A stretch of 64,000 nt of DNA, from positions 16,589-80,588 of the IMG/VR virus record IMGVR_UViG_3300027387_000003; one strand, 5' to 3'. This DNA comes from a virus. Shown piece by piece: positions 18,096-26,576 of this stretch. Each line of letters starts with the position of its first letter. Position 1 is the first letter of the stretch. A model generated the notes under the pieces. It saw only the letters and a program-made list of their open reading frames with translations, made no database searches and had not been told where the DNA came from. A program made the position numbers and the translations under genes.

Positions 18096-18628
18096 TGGAT
18101 GAGTTAAAGTTCTACGGTATCTATCAAGGTATCTGCGCTGACGTTGACGACCCAGAAAACGATAGCCGTATCAAGCTTCAAGTTCCCCAGGTTATGGGGC
18201 AGGAGATTACTGAGTGGGCTAGACCATGCCTTCCAGTAATTGCTAACTCTAACCACCCTGACCATAAAAAGCACTTGGCGGCTGAGGTAGCTGCCCTGCT
18301 TAATGCTCATGGAGACCACTCAGTTTCGGTATCAGGTACTACAGGTGGAGCAACGGTAAGCACCTTTGGTTCCCACACTCATACCTTCAGCGCTACCCAG
18401 ACTTTAACTCATACTAATAACCACACAGGTAACAGCCTTAGCCTTGACCATGAGCACGAAACTGCCGAGGATAAAGACGAAAAATGGAATGATGACCAAG
18501 AGACAAACCAGACTCCTGAGCATACACCCCATAGACTTGTACCTAGAGTTGGTCAAAAAGTATGGGTTATGTTTATAGGCGGAGACCCTAATTATCCAGT
18601 ATGGATGGGAGTTGAGTTAGATGGCTGA
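18095..18628 (+). CDS. Baseplate spike protein (gp5/gpV OB-fold) with His-rich insertion
   Basis: 177 residues. The N-terminal FYGIYQGICADVDDPENDSRIKL and C-terminal VPRVGQKVWVMFIGGDPNYPVW are the two halves of the OB-fold of gp5/gpV spike proteins. Between them are about 110 residues containing roughly 13 His (HPDHKKH, HGDH, SHTHTF, DHEHE). This part may form the trimeric spike shaft and bind metal at its His residues, as iron-binding His clusters stabilise some phage spike tips. No lysozyme domain is present. Confidence 0.85.
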   Translation: MDELKFYGIYQGICADVDDPENDSRIKLQVPQVMGQEITEWARPCLPVIANSNHPDHKKHLAAEVAALLNAHGDHSVSVSGTTGGATVSTFGSHTHTFSATQTLTHTNNHTGNSLSLDHEHETAEDKDEKWNDDQETNQTPEHTPHRLVPRVGQKVWVMFIGGDPNYPVWMGVELDG

Positions 18629-19031
18629 ACAACGCGCTATATCCCTGCCCTTCTCCTTTAATAGTGCTGGAGAAATTTCTTACACAACAGACTTGAAAAA
18701 GATTATTCAAGACAGAGTAGTTTTAGCTGTAATGACTAGCTTTGATGAAAGAGTAATGAGACCGACCTACGGTTCTTATGTTCATAGAGCGGCTTTTGAA
18801 AATGAAAATGACGCAATTGCTAATGTGGAAAATGCCGTTTCAGGATGTTTTACTACATGGTTTCCATACCTTACATTAATTAGCGTTAACCCAACTGTTA
18901 CAGATAATGGGTTAGAGTTTGAAGTATTTTATAATATGGGTGGCGACAGCATTATCCAAGATTTAAACATAAAAACAGACTTGCTTACAAGAGCAGGGGA
19001 AATTATAAGGGAGATACCAACAAATGGCTGA
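18621..19031 (+). CDS. Baseplate wedge protein gp25 / gpW type
   Basis: 136 residues. DLKKIIQDRVVLAVMTSFDERVMRPTYGS is the gp25-family core, including the EXR-like motif and the conserved Arg-Pro-x-Tyr-Gly turn. This wedge component controls sheath polymerisation onto the baseplate. Overlaps the spike gene by 8 bases and gpJ by 8 bases. Confidence 0.93.
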   Translation: MAEQRAISLPFSFNSAGEISYTTDLKKIIQDRVVLAVMTSFDERVMRPTYGSYVHRAAFENENDAIANVENAVSGCFTTWFPYLTLISVNPTVTDNGLEFEVFYNMGGDSIIQDLNIKTDLLTRAGEIIREIPTNG

Positions 19032-20736
19032 TAACTTTGTGCCTCAAGTAGACTATACATCTAGAGATTACGAAGCTGTAAGAGCAGACTTAATCAACCT
19101 TATCCCTAACTTTGCGCCTCAGTGGACTAACCGCGACCCTTCAGACTTTGGTATGACACTGATTGAACTGTTTTCATATGTTGCTGATGAGCTAAACTTT
19201 TATATTGACCGTTCACTTAATGAGTCATTTTTGTCTACCGCTAGCCAGAAAAGCAGCGTACTTAATATTGCAAAAATTCTTGGGTATGTTCCTACAGGAG
19301 CAACTCCAGCAACTGTACTTCTTACATTTCAGAACTCTACTGCGGACCCAATTACAGTACCAGCAAAGACTCAGGTAGCTACTAGCGTAGTAAACAACGG
19401 ACAAAGAACTCAGGTTATATTTGAAACAGATGTGGCTGTAACTGTGCCAGCAAAAGTTGGGGCATTAAACGGTTCAGCAACTGTAGCTGCAACTCAAGGT
19501 GAGACAGTTACTAATGAAGTTATTGGAGTATCTAACGGTACCCCTAACCAAATATTTGAATTAGCTCAAAGCCCAGTTATTAACGGAAGCGTATCCTTAA
19601 CTATTGCGGGAGTTAACTACTCTCAAGTTCCCTACCTAATTGATTACCAAGAATTTGACCCAGTATTTATTGCAGAAGCTGATGCTGATAACGTTACATA
19701 TGTAACGTTTGGAGATGGAATCAGCGGTCGTATTCCAGCTAATGGTGCTCAAATTACTGCTACCTACCGTGTAGGCGGAGGAATTCAAGGAAACGTATCA
19801 GCTAACACTATTAAGTTCATTCTTACAAACCAGGTAACTGGGTTGACTGTTGTGAACCAAAACGTGGGTGAGATTTCTGGAGCAGCATCTGGTGGAGCGG
19901 ACCCAGAAACAACTGACTCTATCAGAGTAAACGCTCCGCAAAGTATCAGAGCTTTAAGCCGTGCTGTATCGTTGGCTGATTATTCATCTCTTGCTGTTCA
20001 AGTACAGGGAGTGGCTAAAGCAATTTCTATTGCTGAAGTTTATAGCAGCATTACTATTTACTTAGCTCCTTATGGAGACTCTGGACTTCAGTCTGATGGT
20101 TTGACCGCATCAACTGTCTTTAACAACTTAGTTGAGAAAGTTTATACCTTTTTCTCAGATAAGACTCCTCCAGGCACAACGTTGACATTCCAACCACCTA
20201 AGTACGTACCTGCTCAACTTAAACTTGACTGTGTTATCTTACCGCAATATGTTAAAGCTAAAGTTACAGCAGACATTCAGTCTGCTATTCAAGAGTTGTT
20301 TGCTTTTGACAACGTGGCATTTAACGACCGTATTAATCTACAAGATGTTCTAAGCTCTGCTAATGCAGTGGCTGGTGTATCAAGAGCCTCTGTGATTAAG
20401 ATGGTACGAGGAGATGAAGAACAAACGTTCTCTATTAATAACAAGATACTTACAAGTAACGTAGCCACACTAACTACGTCCGCTACTCACAACCTATCTG
20501 TAGGTCAGACCGTACTTATCACTAACGTTGATGATACGTTTAATGGCACATACGTTATTACGGCTACAGCCCCAACAACATTTAGCTACGTATGTATTGC
20601 TACTAACGTACTTACTACTGCTGTAACTGGACTAGCAAAGGTAACAGTTCTTACCGTTCGAGATATTATCTGCTCAACTAATGAGCTTCCTCAACTAGGT
20701 ACCTTTGACCTAACGGTAACTGGAGGCATCGAATAG
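19024..20736 (+). CDS. Baseplate protein J (gp6-like) with C-terminal inserted module
   Basis: 570 residues. DYTSRDYEAVRADLINLIP and NRDPSDFGMTLIELFSYVADELNFYIDRSLNESFL are the signature start of baseplate J/gp6 wedge proteins; the middle beta part and ADYSSLAVQVQGVAKAISI are also typical. Near residues 475-545 there is an extra domain (ATHNLSVGQTVLITNVDDTF then FNGTYVITATAPTTFSY) that looks like adhesin-type modules from fibres and is not part of the usual J core. Confidence 0.92.
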   Translation: MADNFVPQVDYTSRDYEAVRADLINLIPNFAPQWTNRDPSDFGMTLIELFSYVADELNFYIDRSLNESFLSTASQKSSVLNIAKILGYVPTGATPATVLLTFQNSTADPITVPAKTQVATSVVNNGQRTQVIFETDVAVTVPAKVGALNGSATVAATQGETVTNEVIGVSNGTPNQIFELAQSPVINGSVSLTIAGVNYSQVPYLIDYQEFDPVFIAEADADNVTYVTFGDGISGRIPANGAQITATYRVGGGIQGNVSANTIKFILTNQVTGLTVVNQNVGEISGAASGGADPETTDSIRVNAPQSIRALSRAVSLADYSSLAVQVQGVAKAISIAEVYSSITIYLAPYGDSGLQSDGLTASTVFNNLVEKVYTFFSDKTPPGTTLTFQPPKYVPAQLKLDCVILPQYVKAKVTADIQSAIQELFAFDNVAFNDRINLQDVLSSANAVAGVSRASVIKMVRGDEEQTFSINNKILTSNVATLTTSATHNLSVGQTVLITNVDDTFNGTYVITATAPTTFSYVCIATNVLTTAVTGLAKVTVLTVRDIICSTNELPQLGTFDLTVTGGIE

Positions 20737-20737
20737 G

Positions 20738-23287
20738 ATGTCACGTTACGGTCTTGATTACTACAGCTCCCCTAGTTTCCCCCTAAGTTACTATGGTAGC
20801 GATAACCCATTAACTTTTGATGCTTCTCCAGTAACGGCTATCTCTTCTGGATACCTGCAGATAACAATTAATTGGGCAAAACCAGTCGGAGACTGGGACA
20901 CCCTAAAGCTGATGAGAAGCCCGTACGGATTTCCAGTAAACATAACAGATGGTATAAACGTATTTACTACTGAAAAATCAGATAACGATGTTTCATATGT
21001 TGATACTGTAAATTTACAAAAACCAAAGTTTTACTACTATTCTATTTTTGTTAACGAAACTGTACAGGACACTTGGGTTCTAGCGGGTAAAGTTATTGGG
21101 TTTGCTGTACCTAACTATGGTGGCGGAAACCGACTATATGATTTAATGCCTGAAATTACAAAGATAACCACTCCCTATGTAGCGTCTTCAAATTACGACA
21201 ACAGTGATTTAAGAGAGTTTTTATCTTTGTTTGGTTATCAATTTGACTACATTAAGGGCACGGTTGAAACTCTATTTGAAAGATTTAACTTTGAACAGAT
21301 GTCTAACACTGTTATTCCTTTGTTGTTAAATCAGTTTGGTATTAACTTTGAACCTGAGATTGGGTTTCAAAACTCAAGAGTATTAGTACGTGACTCTGTG
21401 CAGCTATCAAAAGAAAAAGGTTCCTCACAAGGTGTTAGACAATACGTAAAAGCATTTACTGGATGGGCATGCCCTTCTCCAATTGAAGGGTCTATCAACC
21501 CTGTAGTGGAGGGTATTACATCAAGTCACAACTTAATGCTGGACTACAACGACTCCTCGTTTGAAGAGGGTATTGGACGTTGGGCATCTACAGACAACAG
21601 CGGTACCTTACGCCAGATTAAGTCTTACACGGTTAACTCTTTCTTTGTAAACTCCAATACCGTTCACTTAAATATTGGAGCTAATGGATATGCTGTTGGA
21701 GATTCTGTAACATTAAGTGGTTTTAAAATTCCTAAGTTTAATTCTGCTACCCCTGTTGCTATTACAGGCTCAGACCCAACAGGTATTGACGTAAATATTG
21801 TGGCTCCTAATATTGCATTGGTGTCAGCATTTAACCCAGACACTCAAAGCTACCCAACTGTTACCCCATACCCAGCAGCTCGTAATGAACCTACTGCTCC
21901 AGCCTTATACCCAAACAAGCAAAAAGGCTATCTATCATTAAGTAACGCTGGTTCAACTGCAGCAGTAGTGACCGCTAGTTGTGGAACATCTAACCCTATT
22001 GTTTACGGCATTCCAATAACATCTGGAGACCAATACACCTTTAGCGCGTACTCAGCCGCTAGCGTAACCTCTAGAACTTTTACTGTGGGTATTAGTTGGT
22101 ACGACCGTCTTGGTACCTTTATGTCTACAACTACTGGTAACTCTGTATCTAACGTTGCGGGTTCATTCTCTGCAAGAGGGGTAGTGTCTGCTTCAGCTCC
22201 ATGTAACATTACCTTTAACCCATATAACACTACAGCTGGAACCTTATATACAGACGGAACATATGCAAACGTGCCGTTAACCTACGTATCTGGAAAACAA
22301 CCTACGATTCTTCCAAGAGTTAACGTAACTATATTTGGTGGAGCTGTTATTTCTATTGCCGTTATTAACGGTGGTAAAGGTGCGGATACAACAACAGTCT
22401 TTACTTTAAATAAGACAGACATTGGTAGCGCTAATGGTTCTGGGTTCCTTGTTACTACAAAACTTGTTCAAGAGTCTTACTACGCGGTTCCTGTTATTAC
22501 GGTTTCTAACGTAGCTAACGCGGCATCTAATGAGCGCCACTATTTTGACAACTGCCAATTTGAACAAGCTAGCAGTGTTACTGACTTTGATGAGGCTCGT
22601 CAATCACACATCACTCTTAAAGCTAACCGAATCAATGAGTTGGTTAACCCTGTTCTTTTTAACGTAAGTAGCAACTTTGCACCTTGGTCTATTGTAAACG
22701 GTACTATTACACGACCAGCGGATATTACAACACTAACATCAACTGCCTCTGGTGTTGTGACTCTTCGCTCTTTTACTAACAACACTCAGTATATGAAGAT
22801 TTTTTATCCTACTTCTGCCTACACATTTAGCTTGTATGTTAAGGGTGGGACTCAAACTAGCGGTAGTGGTTCTATAAACATCTTATGGTACGACTCATCA
22901 AAGACTTTACTGTCTACTAACACTCAGGCTATTACATTTACTAGCGCTGACTACTCGCGTCCAAGCGTCTCTGCCCTGGCCCCAGCTACGGCAGCCTATG
23001 CAACCGTTAGTTTAACTTGGACAGCAGACGCGTCTTCTAGAACTGTTTTGGTTAAGGAAGCTCTTTTTGAGAACTCTGGTTTAGTACTAGATTATTTTGA
23101 CGGAACTAATGGACGTATTATCCCTGGCTCTGACCTGTTCTGGGAAGGTAATGTCCCTAACCAGGCTCGTAGCCACTACTACAAAAACTGCAGAGCTATC
23201 CAATCTCGTTTAGTTAAAGGTGCTTTGGACGACTGGGTTACCAGCGGCTCTACCTACGCCATATACCTAGCACAGCCAAATACGTAG
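20738..23287 (+). CDS. Tail protein I-like wedge protein fused to carbohydrate-binding modules
   Basis: 849 residues. Residues ~140-245 (YDNSDLREFLSLFGYQFDYI, then LLNQFGINFEPEIGF and SQGVRQYVKAFTGW) match the tail protein I family that links wedges to fibres. The N-terminal ~130 residues form a fibronectin-like beta domain. The C-terminal ~600 residues hold two jelly-roll-like sections (SFEEGIGRWAS; HYFDNCQFEQAS and later NPVLFNVSSNFAPWSIVNG) suggesting carbohydrate binding. A baseplate protein carrying its own receptor-binding parts is a reasonable reading. Confidence 0.8.
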   Translation: MSRYGLDYYSSPSFPLSYYGSDNPLTFDASPVTAISSGYLQITINWAKPVGDWDTLKLMRSPYGFPVNITDGINVFTTEKSDNDVSYVDTVNLQKPKFYYYSIFVNETVQDTWVLAGKVIGFAVPNYGGGNRLYDLMPEITKITTPYVASSNYDNSDLREFLSLFGYQFDYIKGTVETLFERFNFEQMSNTVIPLLLNQFGINFEPEIGFQNSRVLVRDSVQLSKEKGSSQGVRQYVKAFTGWACPSPIEGSINPVVEGITSSHNLMLDYNDSSFEEGIGRWASTDNSGTLRQIKSYTVNSFFVNSNTVHLNIGANGYAVGDSVTLSGFKIPKFNSATPVAITGSDPTGIDVNIVAPNIALVSAFNPDTQSYPTVTPYPAARNEPTAPALYPNKQKGYLSLSNAGSTAAVVTASCGTSNPIVYGIPITSGDQYTFSAYSAASVTSRTFTVGISWYDRLGTFMSTTTGNSVSNVAGSFSARGVVSASAPCNITFNPYNTTAGTLYTDGTYANVPLTYVSGKQPTILPRVNVTIFGGAVISIAVINGGKGADTTTVFTLNKTDIGSANGSGFLVTTKLVQESYYAVPVITVSNVANAASNERHYFDNCQFEQASSVTDFDEARQSHITLKANRINELVNPVLFNVSSNFAPWSIVNGTITRPADITTLTSTASGVVTLRSFTNNTQYMKIFYPTSAYTFSLYVKGGTQTSGSGSINILWYDSSKTLLSTNTQAITFTSADYSRPSVSALAPATAAYATVSLTWTADASSRTVLVKEALFENSGLVLDYFDGTNGRIIPGSDLFWEGNVPNQARSHYYKNCRAIQSRLVKGALDDWVTSGSTYAIYLAQPNT

Positions 23288-23299
23288 TAGGATAGGCTC

Positions 23300-23581
23300 A
23301 TGCTTGAGCTACTTCTTATCGGATGCTTTACAGGGTTCTTCCTAGCTGCCATACGTTCTTTGCTAGATGTCCTTAGTATCTTCATAGGTATTCAAATATT
23401 AAATGCTGGGTTCTCTATCTTATTCTCAGCAGTAGCTGTGTATTTAGTTGAAGTTTCAACTACTAAGAGCTACATCCTCTACACCATAGCGGGGGCATTC
23501 CTGGGGGCATCTTTACTAGCCCTTGTAGAAAGGGTCGCCACCTACAAGCCTGCCGTCATCAATAGCGCTCGCGAAGAATAG
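23300..23581 (+). CDS. Small membrane protein, holin candidate
   Basis: 93 residues with three hydrophobic segments (about residues 1-25, 25-50 and 55-80) and a short charged C-terminus. Small multi-span proteins near the end of the tail genes are often holins, but no endolysin gene lies next to it here, so the role is uncertain. Confidence 0.55.
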   Translation: MLELLLIGCFTGFFLAAIRSLLDVLSIFIGIQILNAGFSILFSAVAVYLVEVSTTKSYILYTIAGAFLGASLLALVERVATYKPAVINSAREE

Positions 23582-23589
23582 GTGTAGTA

Positions 23590-23614
23590 TGTGGGCCACC
23601 TAAGGAGGTCCACA
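23590..23614 (+). promoter_or_regulatory. RNA hairpin enclosing the ribosome binding site of the next gene
   Basis: TGTGGGCC pairs with GGTCCACA so that the strong SD AAGGAGG lies at the loop and inner stem and the stem reaches the ATG. Such a structure could reduce translation until it is opened. Seen directly; regulatory role is inferred. Confidence 0.4.
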
Positions 23615-24294
23615 TGGACAAGTACTATGTACTGGTAGCAGGAAACGGTGCGACAAGTCGCGCAAACATTGAGGCATTAATGGAAGACCATTACTATGCC
23701 AATGGTGAAGACGGCATTGTTGTTATGCCAATCTTTGGTAACCCAACACCGTCACAAGTTTTTGTTGCACAGTATGCAAAAGAAAAAAACAAAGAGGTTG
23801 TTTACGTAGCTTCAGAAGGAGCTAACCTAACTAACCTACCCGCTGGCTCTATGATTAATGACCCAGACCCAATAAACAAAGCTGTTGAAATCATTATTGG
23901 AGAGAAGACAACTGCTTTTCTTCTCTGGTCTGATGAAGATAATACTTCTTTAGACGTTCTAGTTGCATGTAAGAAAGCTGATATTAAGTGCTTTGACCTT
24001 ACTGACGGCCTAGTCCCAATCAACCCATCTGCTGATATTAAAAAAGCGGAGGTGATTGACTTCCCAGAAAAAGAGCGCGTAACTAAAAGTGCAAAGGAGG
24101 ACGAAGACGATGGCGCGGAGGAGGAAGAAAGCGGTGAAGAAGAAGAAGATGACGAAGAGTACGAAGACGAAGACGAAGAAGACGACGAAGGTCTTGAAAA
24201 TCTCTACGCGGGGGTCGAAGAAATAGCCCGCATCTTTGCCCGTGCCTTCAAGGAGGAATTTAGCCGTAATGACACAGACACACCTAAGCCCTAA
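23614..24294 (+). CDS. Unrecognised protein with Rossmann-like start and long acidic linker
   Basis: 226 residues. Residues 1-130 alternate strands and helices (YYVLVAGNGAT; EVVYVASEGANL; TTAFLLWSDEDN), resembling nucleotide-binding folds though without a clear P-loop. Residues ~155-195 are almost all Asp/Glu, then a helix (IARIFARAFKEEF). The acidic stretch could mimic DNA or be a flexible tether. First gene of the replication cassette; the next gene overlaps its 3' end. Confidence 0.6.
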   Translation: MDKYYVLVAGNGATSRANIEALMEDHYYANGEDGIVVMPIFGNPTPSQVFVAQYAKEKNKEVVYVASEGANLTNLPAGSMINDPDPINKAVEIIIGEKTTAFLLWSDEDNTSLDVLVACKKADIKCFDLTDGLVPINPSADIKKAEVIDFPEKERVTKSAKEDEDDGAEEEESGEEEEDDEEYEDEDEEDDEGLENLYAGVEEIARIFARAFKEEFSRNDTDTPKP

Positions 24295-25177
24295 GGCTTT
24301 GGGGCTGCTCCTACACGTGTACGCACAGGGGGCTTCAGGAGGCTCCAAAGGCCTCTCAGAGGCTCTTGGGGTGGGTAAGGACTATGTTTCCTCAGGCTTG
24401 ATAGAGCTGCGCTCTAACGACCTGATAGCCCTGATTAAAGGGAAAACGGACAAAGGGAACTTTTGGTCCACTGTGGAGATTACCCAGAAGGGTGTTGACA
24501 TCCTCAAGAAACACATGAAGGATGGGAAGAACCGTGGCGGAAAACCCGCAACGGCACCGTTGCGGAAAACCCGTCCCTCTATATCACAGAATAGCTATCT
24601 AGCTAATTATCCTAATAGCATAGAAGCATATTCAGTTAACCAAGGGGACGCACTAAGTGCGTCCCATAAAGAACAAGAAGAATTTATCGAAGGAGTCGAC
24701 ATGTGGCTAGACCCAGATGACTTAGCAGCAGAGATAGAAAAGGACCGTAAGCGCAAGGCTGAGGAACGCACAGAGGCTAAACAGAAGAAGCACACTGACC
24801 GTCAGAAGATTAGGGCTTCACGTCCCGTTGAGAAGTGGACCCCTACGGATGTAGTTAATTACTTTGCGGAAGTGGTTAAGACTGTGTGGCACATTAGTGA
24901 GGTCACCACCAACCAACGTCCCGCGTTTATTAGTGCCATGAAAAATTTCCGTGCAGACTTTGATACTACTGGCGATATTGAAAAAGAAATTCTTGACCGT
25001 TGGATTGACAGTCAGAAGCACGATACAGATAAGCGAAGCCCAGACGCTCTCTTCTTTGGATTTATAAAGTATGCTCCCACCATGTTGGAAGAGGCAAAAC
25101 GTGCACTGGCGCCAGAAGACCTATCACGTGTAGAGTCTGTTAAAGCAAAGCGTCGTGCACAGTTAGGAGTTGAGTGA
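24269..25177 (+). CDS. Winged-helix replication-initiation-type protein
   Basis: 302 residues from the ATG preceded by AAGGAGG (a longer frame begins upstream inside the previous gene). Residues ~5-75 form a winged helix: LSPKALGLLLHVYAQ, GLSEALGVGKDYVSSGLIEL, then a wing. The middle is charged and low-complexity; the C-terminal ~100 residues are helical. With the DnaC-type loader next to it, it resembles phage replisome organisers that bind the origin and recruit the loader. The function is inferred from domain and context. Confidence 0.6.
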   Translation: MTQTHLSPKALGLLLHVYAQGASGGSKGLSEALGVGKDYVSSGLIELRSNDLIALIKGKTDKGNFWSTVEITQKGVDILKKHMKDGKNRGGKPATAPLRKTRPSISQNSYLANYPNSIEAYSVNQGDALSASHKEQEEFIEGVDMWLDPDDLAAEIEKDRKRKAEERTEAKQKKHTDRQKIRASRPVEKWTPTDVVNYFAEVVKTVWHISEVTTNQRPAFISAMKNFRADFDTTGDIEKEILDRWIDSQKHDTDKRSPDALFFGFIKYAPTMLEEAKRALAPEDLSRVESVKAKRRAQLGVE

Positions 25178-25863
25178 TGTACAAACTTGAAGACCAGAAG
25201 GTTCGTCGTCGTTCATGGATTAAGGCTGCTGGCATACCAAAGGCTCGTCTAGGTTGGACAGTAGATGATTGCAAAGACACTGACAAAGATGACATTGCAG
25301 ATATTAAAAGCTGGCTTAAAGTTTTTGACAAAGGTGAGAACGTCCGTGCTTCTTCTAGTAAGTATTGCGGTAAGGGATTGTTGTTAGCTGGAAAGCCTGG
25401 TCGTGGAAAGTCAACAGTGGCTGCATCTATTATCCAGACCATCATGCTTAACTCCCCTATTGATGCTTTTGATGTTGAGGAAGGTGGGGTTTTAATACGT
25501 CCCTGCTACTTTATGACCTTTAATGACGTCTTGGCCCTACAAGGTCGCATGATGGATAGCCCGACAGACTGGGAGGAGGTCCTCTACTATGGTGTCTTAG
25601 GCGAGGCGCATGACTCCTACAACATCCGAGTCCTAGTGATAGATGATGTAGGCAAGGAACACGCTAGCCTAAGCGGGTGGCAGAAGAACGTGTTGCACCA
25701 CGTACTACGTACACGGTTCAACCAAGGACTGCCAACCATAGTGACCACCAACGTCATGCTTGACGATTGGAGTAGTCTTTACGGAGACGCTACCGAAAGC
25801 TTTGCCAAGGAAGCATTCCTATATTATGAAATGGTTACTAACAAAGGAGACCTACGAGAATGA
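25177..25863 (+). CDS. DnaC-like AAA+ helicase loader
   Basis: 228 residues. Walker A AGKPGRGKST (about residue 74-83), Walker B VLVIDDVGKE, and sensor-like IVTTNVML. Size and layout match helicase loaders of the DnaC/DnaI type that place DnaB on DNA. The preceding stop overlaps its ATG (TGATG), and DnaB-like helicase follows three genes later. Confidence 0.85.
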   Translation: MYKLEDQKVRRRSWIKAAGIPKARLGWTVDDCKDTDKDDIADIKSWLKVFDKGENVRASSSKYCGKGLLLAGKPGRGKSTVAASIIQTIMLNSPIDAFDVEEGGVLIRPCYFMTFNDVLALQGRMMDSPTDWEEVLYYGVLGEAHDSYNIRVLVIDDVGKEHASLSGWQKNVLHHVLRTRFNQGLPTIVTTNVMLDDWSSLYGDATESFAKEAFLYYEMVTNKGDLRE

Positions 25864-26168
25864 GCAAGGTAATGGATACTAAACTTGTACAAGTATTTCT
25901 AAGTCAATCCCAGACCCCTGGTCCAGGAATCTTTGAAGTGTCTGTTGATGACGACAACAAGTTCTATTGCACATGCCAAGGATACAAAGGTCGCAGCACA
26001 TGCAAGCATGTTAAGTTTGTACAAGCCCGTGTTAAATCTAACGGTGGAGACAACTACCCTTTAGAGTTCTCTAGTCGAGCTACTAAAGATGACGTGTTTA
26101 AAGCTAAGCAATCTAAAGAAGACTTCCGTGACTTTGTAATTCGCTTCGGTAAGATAGAAGTCTTTTAA
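25860..26168 (+). CDS. SWIM zinc-finger protein
   Basis: 102 residues. FYCTCQGYKGRSTCKHVKF gives the CxC...CxH pattern of the SWIM domain, a zinc finger that binds DNA or protein, about residues 41-59. Overlaps the loader gene by 4 bases (ATGA), so probably works with the replisome. No other domain visible. Confidence 0.75.
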   Translation: MSKVMDTKLVQVFLSQSQTPGPGIFEVSVDDDNKFYCTCQGYKGRSTCKHVKFVQARVKSNGGDNYPLEFSSRATKDDVFKAKQSKEDFRDFVIRFGKIEVF

Positions 26169-26576
26169 ATGAAGCACGGGGATATCAGTAACGAACTCCC
26201 CAAAAGGTTGTTAGTTACAACAGACCTGATTATGGATGTAGAAGTTTCCGTTAAGCGGAAGCTTTTAATAATCCCATCAGTAAAAATAAATAAAAAGTTT
26301 AGACGCGATATTTTAAGCTATCTATATTTATATACATCCCGTGCAGGGGTGACGCTTGAACTTGTGTCTTACAACTTAGACGAAGAAAATTTATCTGAAG
26401 CTATGGACCTACTTGACAAGATGGGTACCAATCCCTTTAGATACTTTACGGCATACGAATCGGTTAATCATTTGGTCAACGAACTTCCCTATAGACCTGA
26501 AGTTGTTGGCGTTGTTGATGTAGACTCGCGCCTCTTACAATACGGTCGATGGGGAAGGACATTTAAGGAACTATGA
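26169..26576 (+). CDS. Unrecognised protein in the replication operon
   Basis: 135 residues of alpha/beta type (LLIIPSVKINKKFRRDIL; AGVTLELVSYNLDEENLSEA), suggestive of a small Rossmann-like fold. It begins directly after the SWIM gene and overlaps the helicase start by 4 bases, so it is certainly part of the operon. Function unknown. Confidence 0.55.
   Translation: MKHGDISNELPKRLLVTTDLIMDVEVSVKRKLLIIPSVKINKKFRRDILSYLYLYTSRAGVTLELVSYNLDEENLSEAMDLLDKMGTNPFRYFTAYESVNHLVNELPYRPEVVGVVDVDSRLLQYGRWGRTFKEL

Noticed and set aside
23300-23581. Firm call as holin
   Set aside because: No endolysin gene lies next to it and its three-segment pattern alone is not specific.
24010-24348. Leftward frame opposite the acidic-linker gene
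   Set aside because: Its Phe/Val-rich sequence is the complement of GAA/GAC codons.
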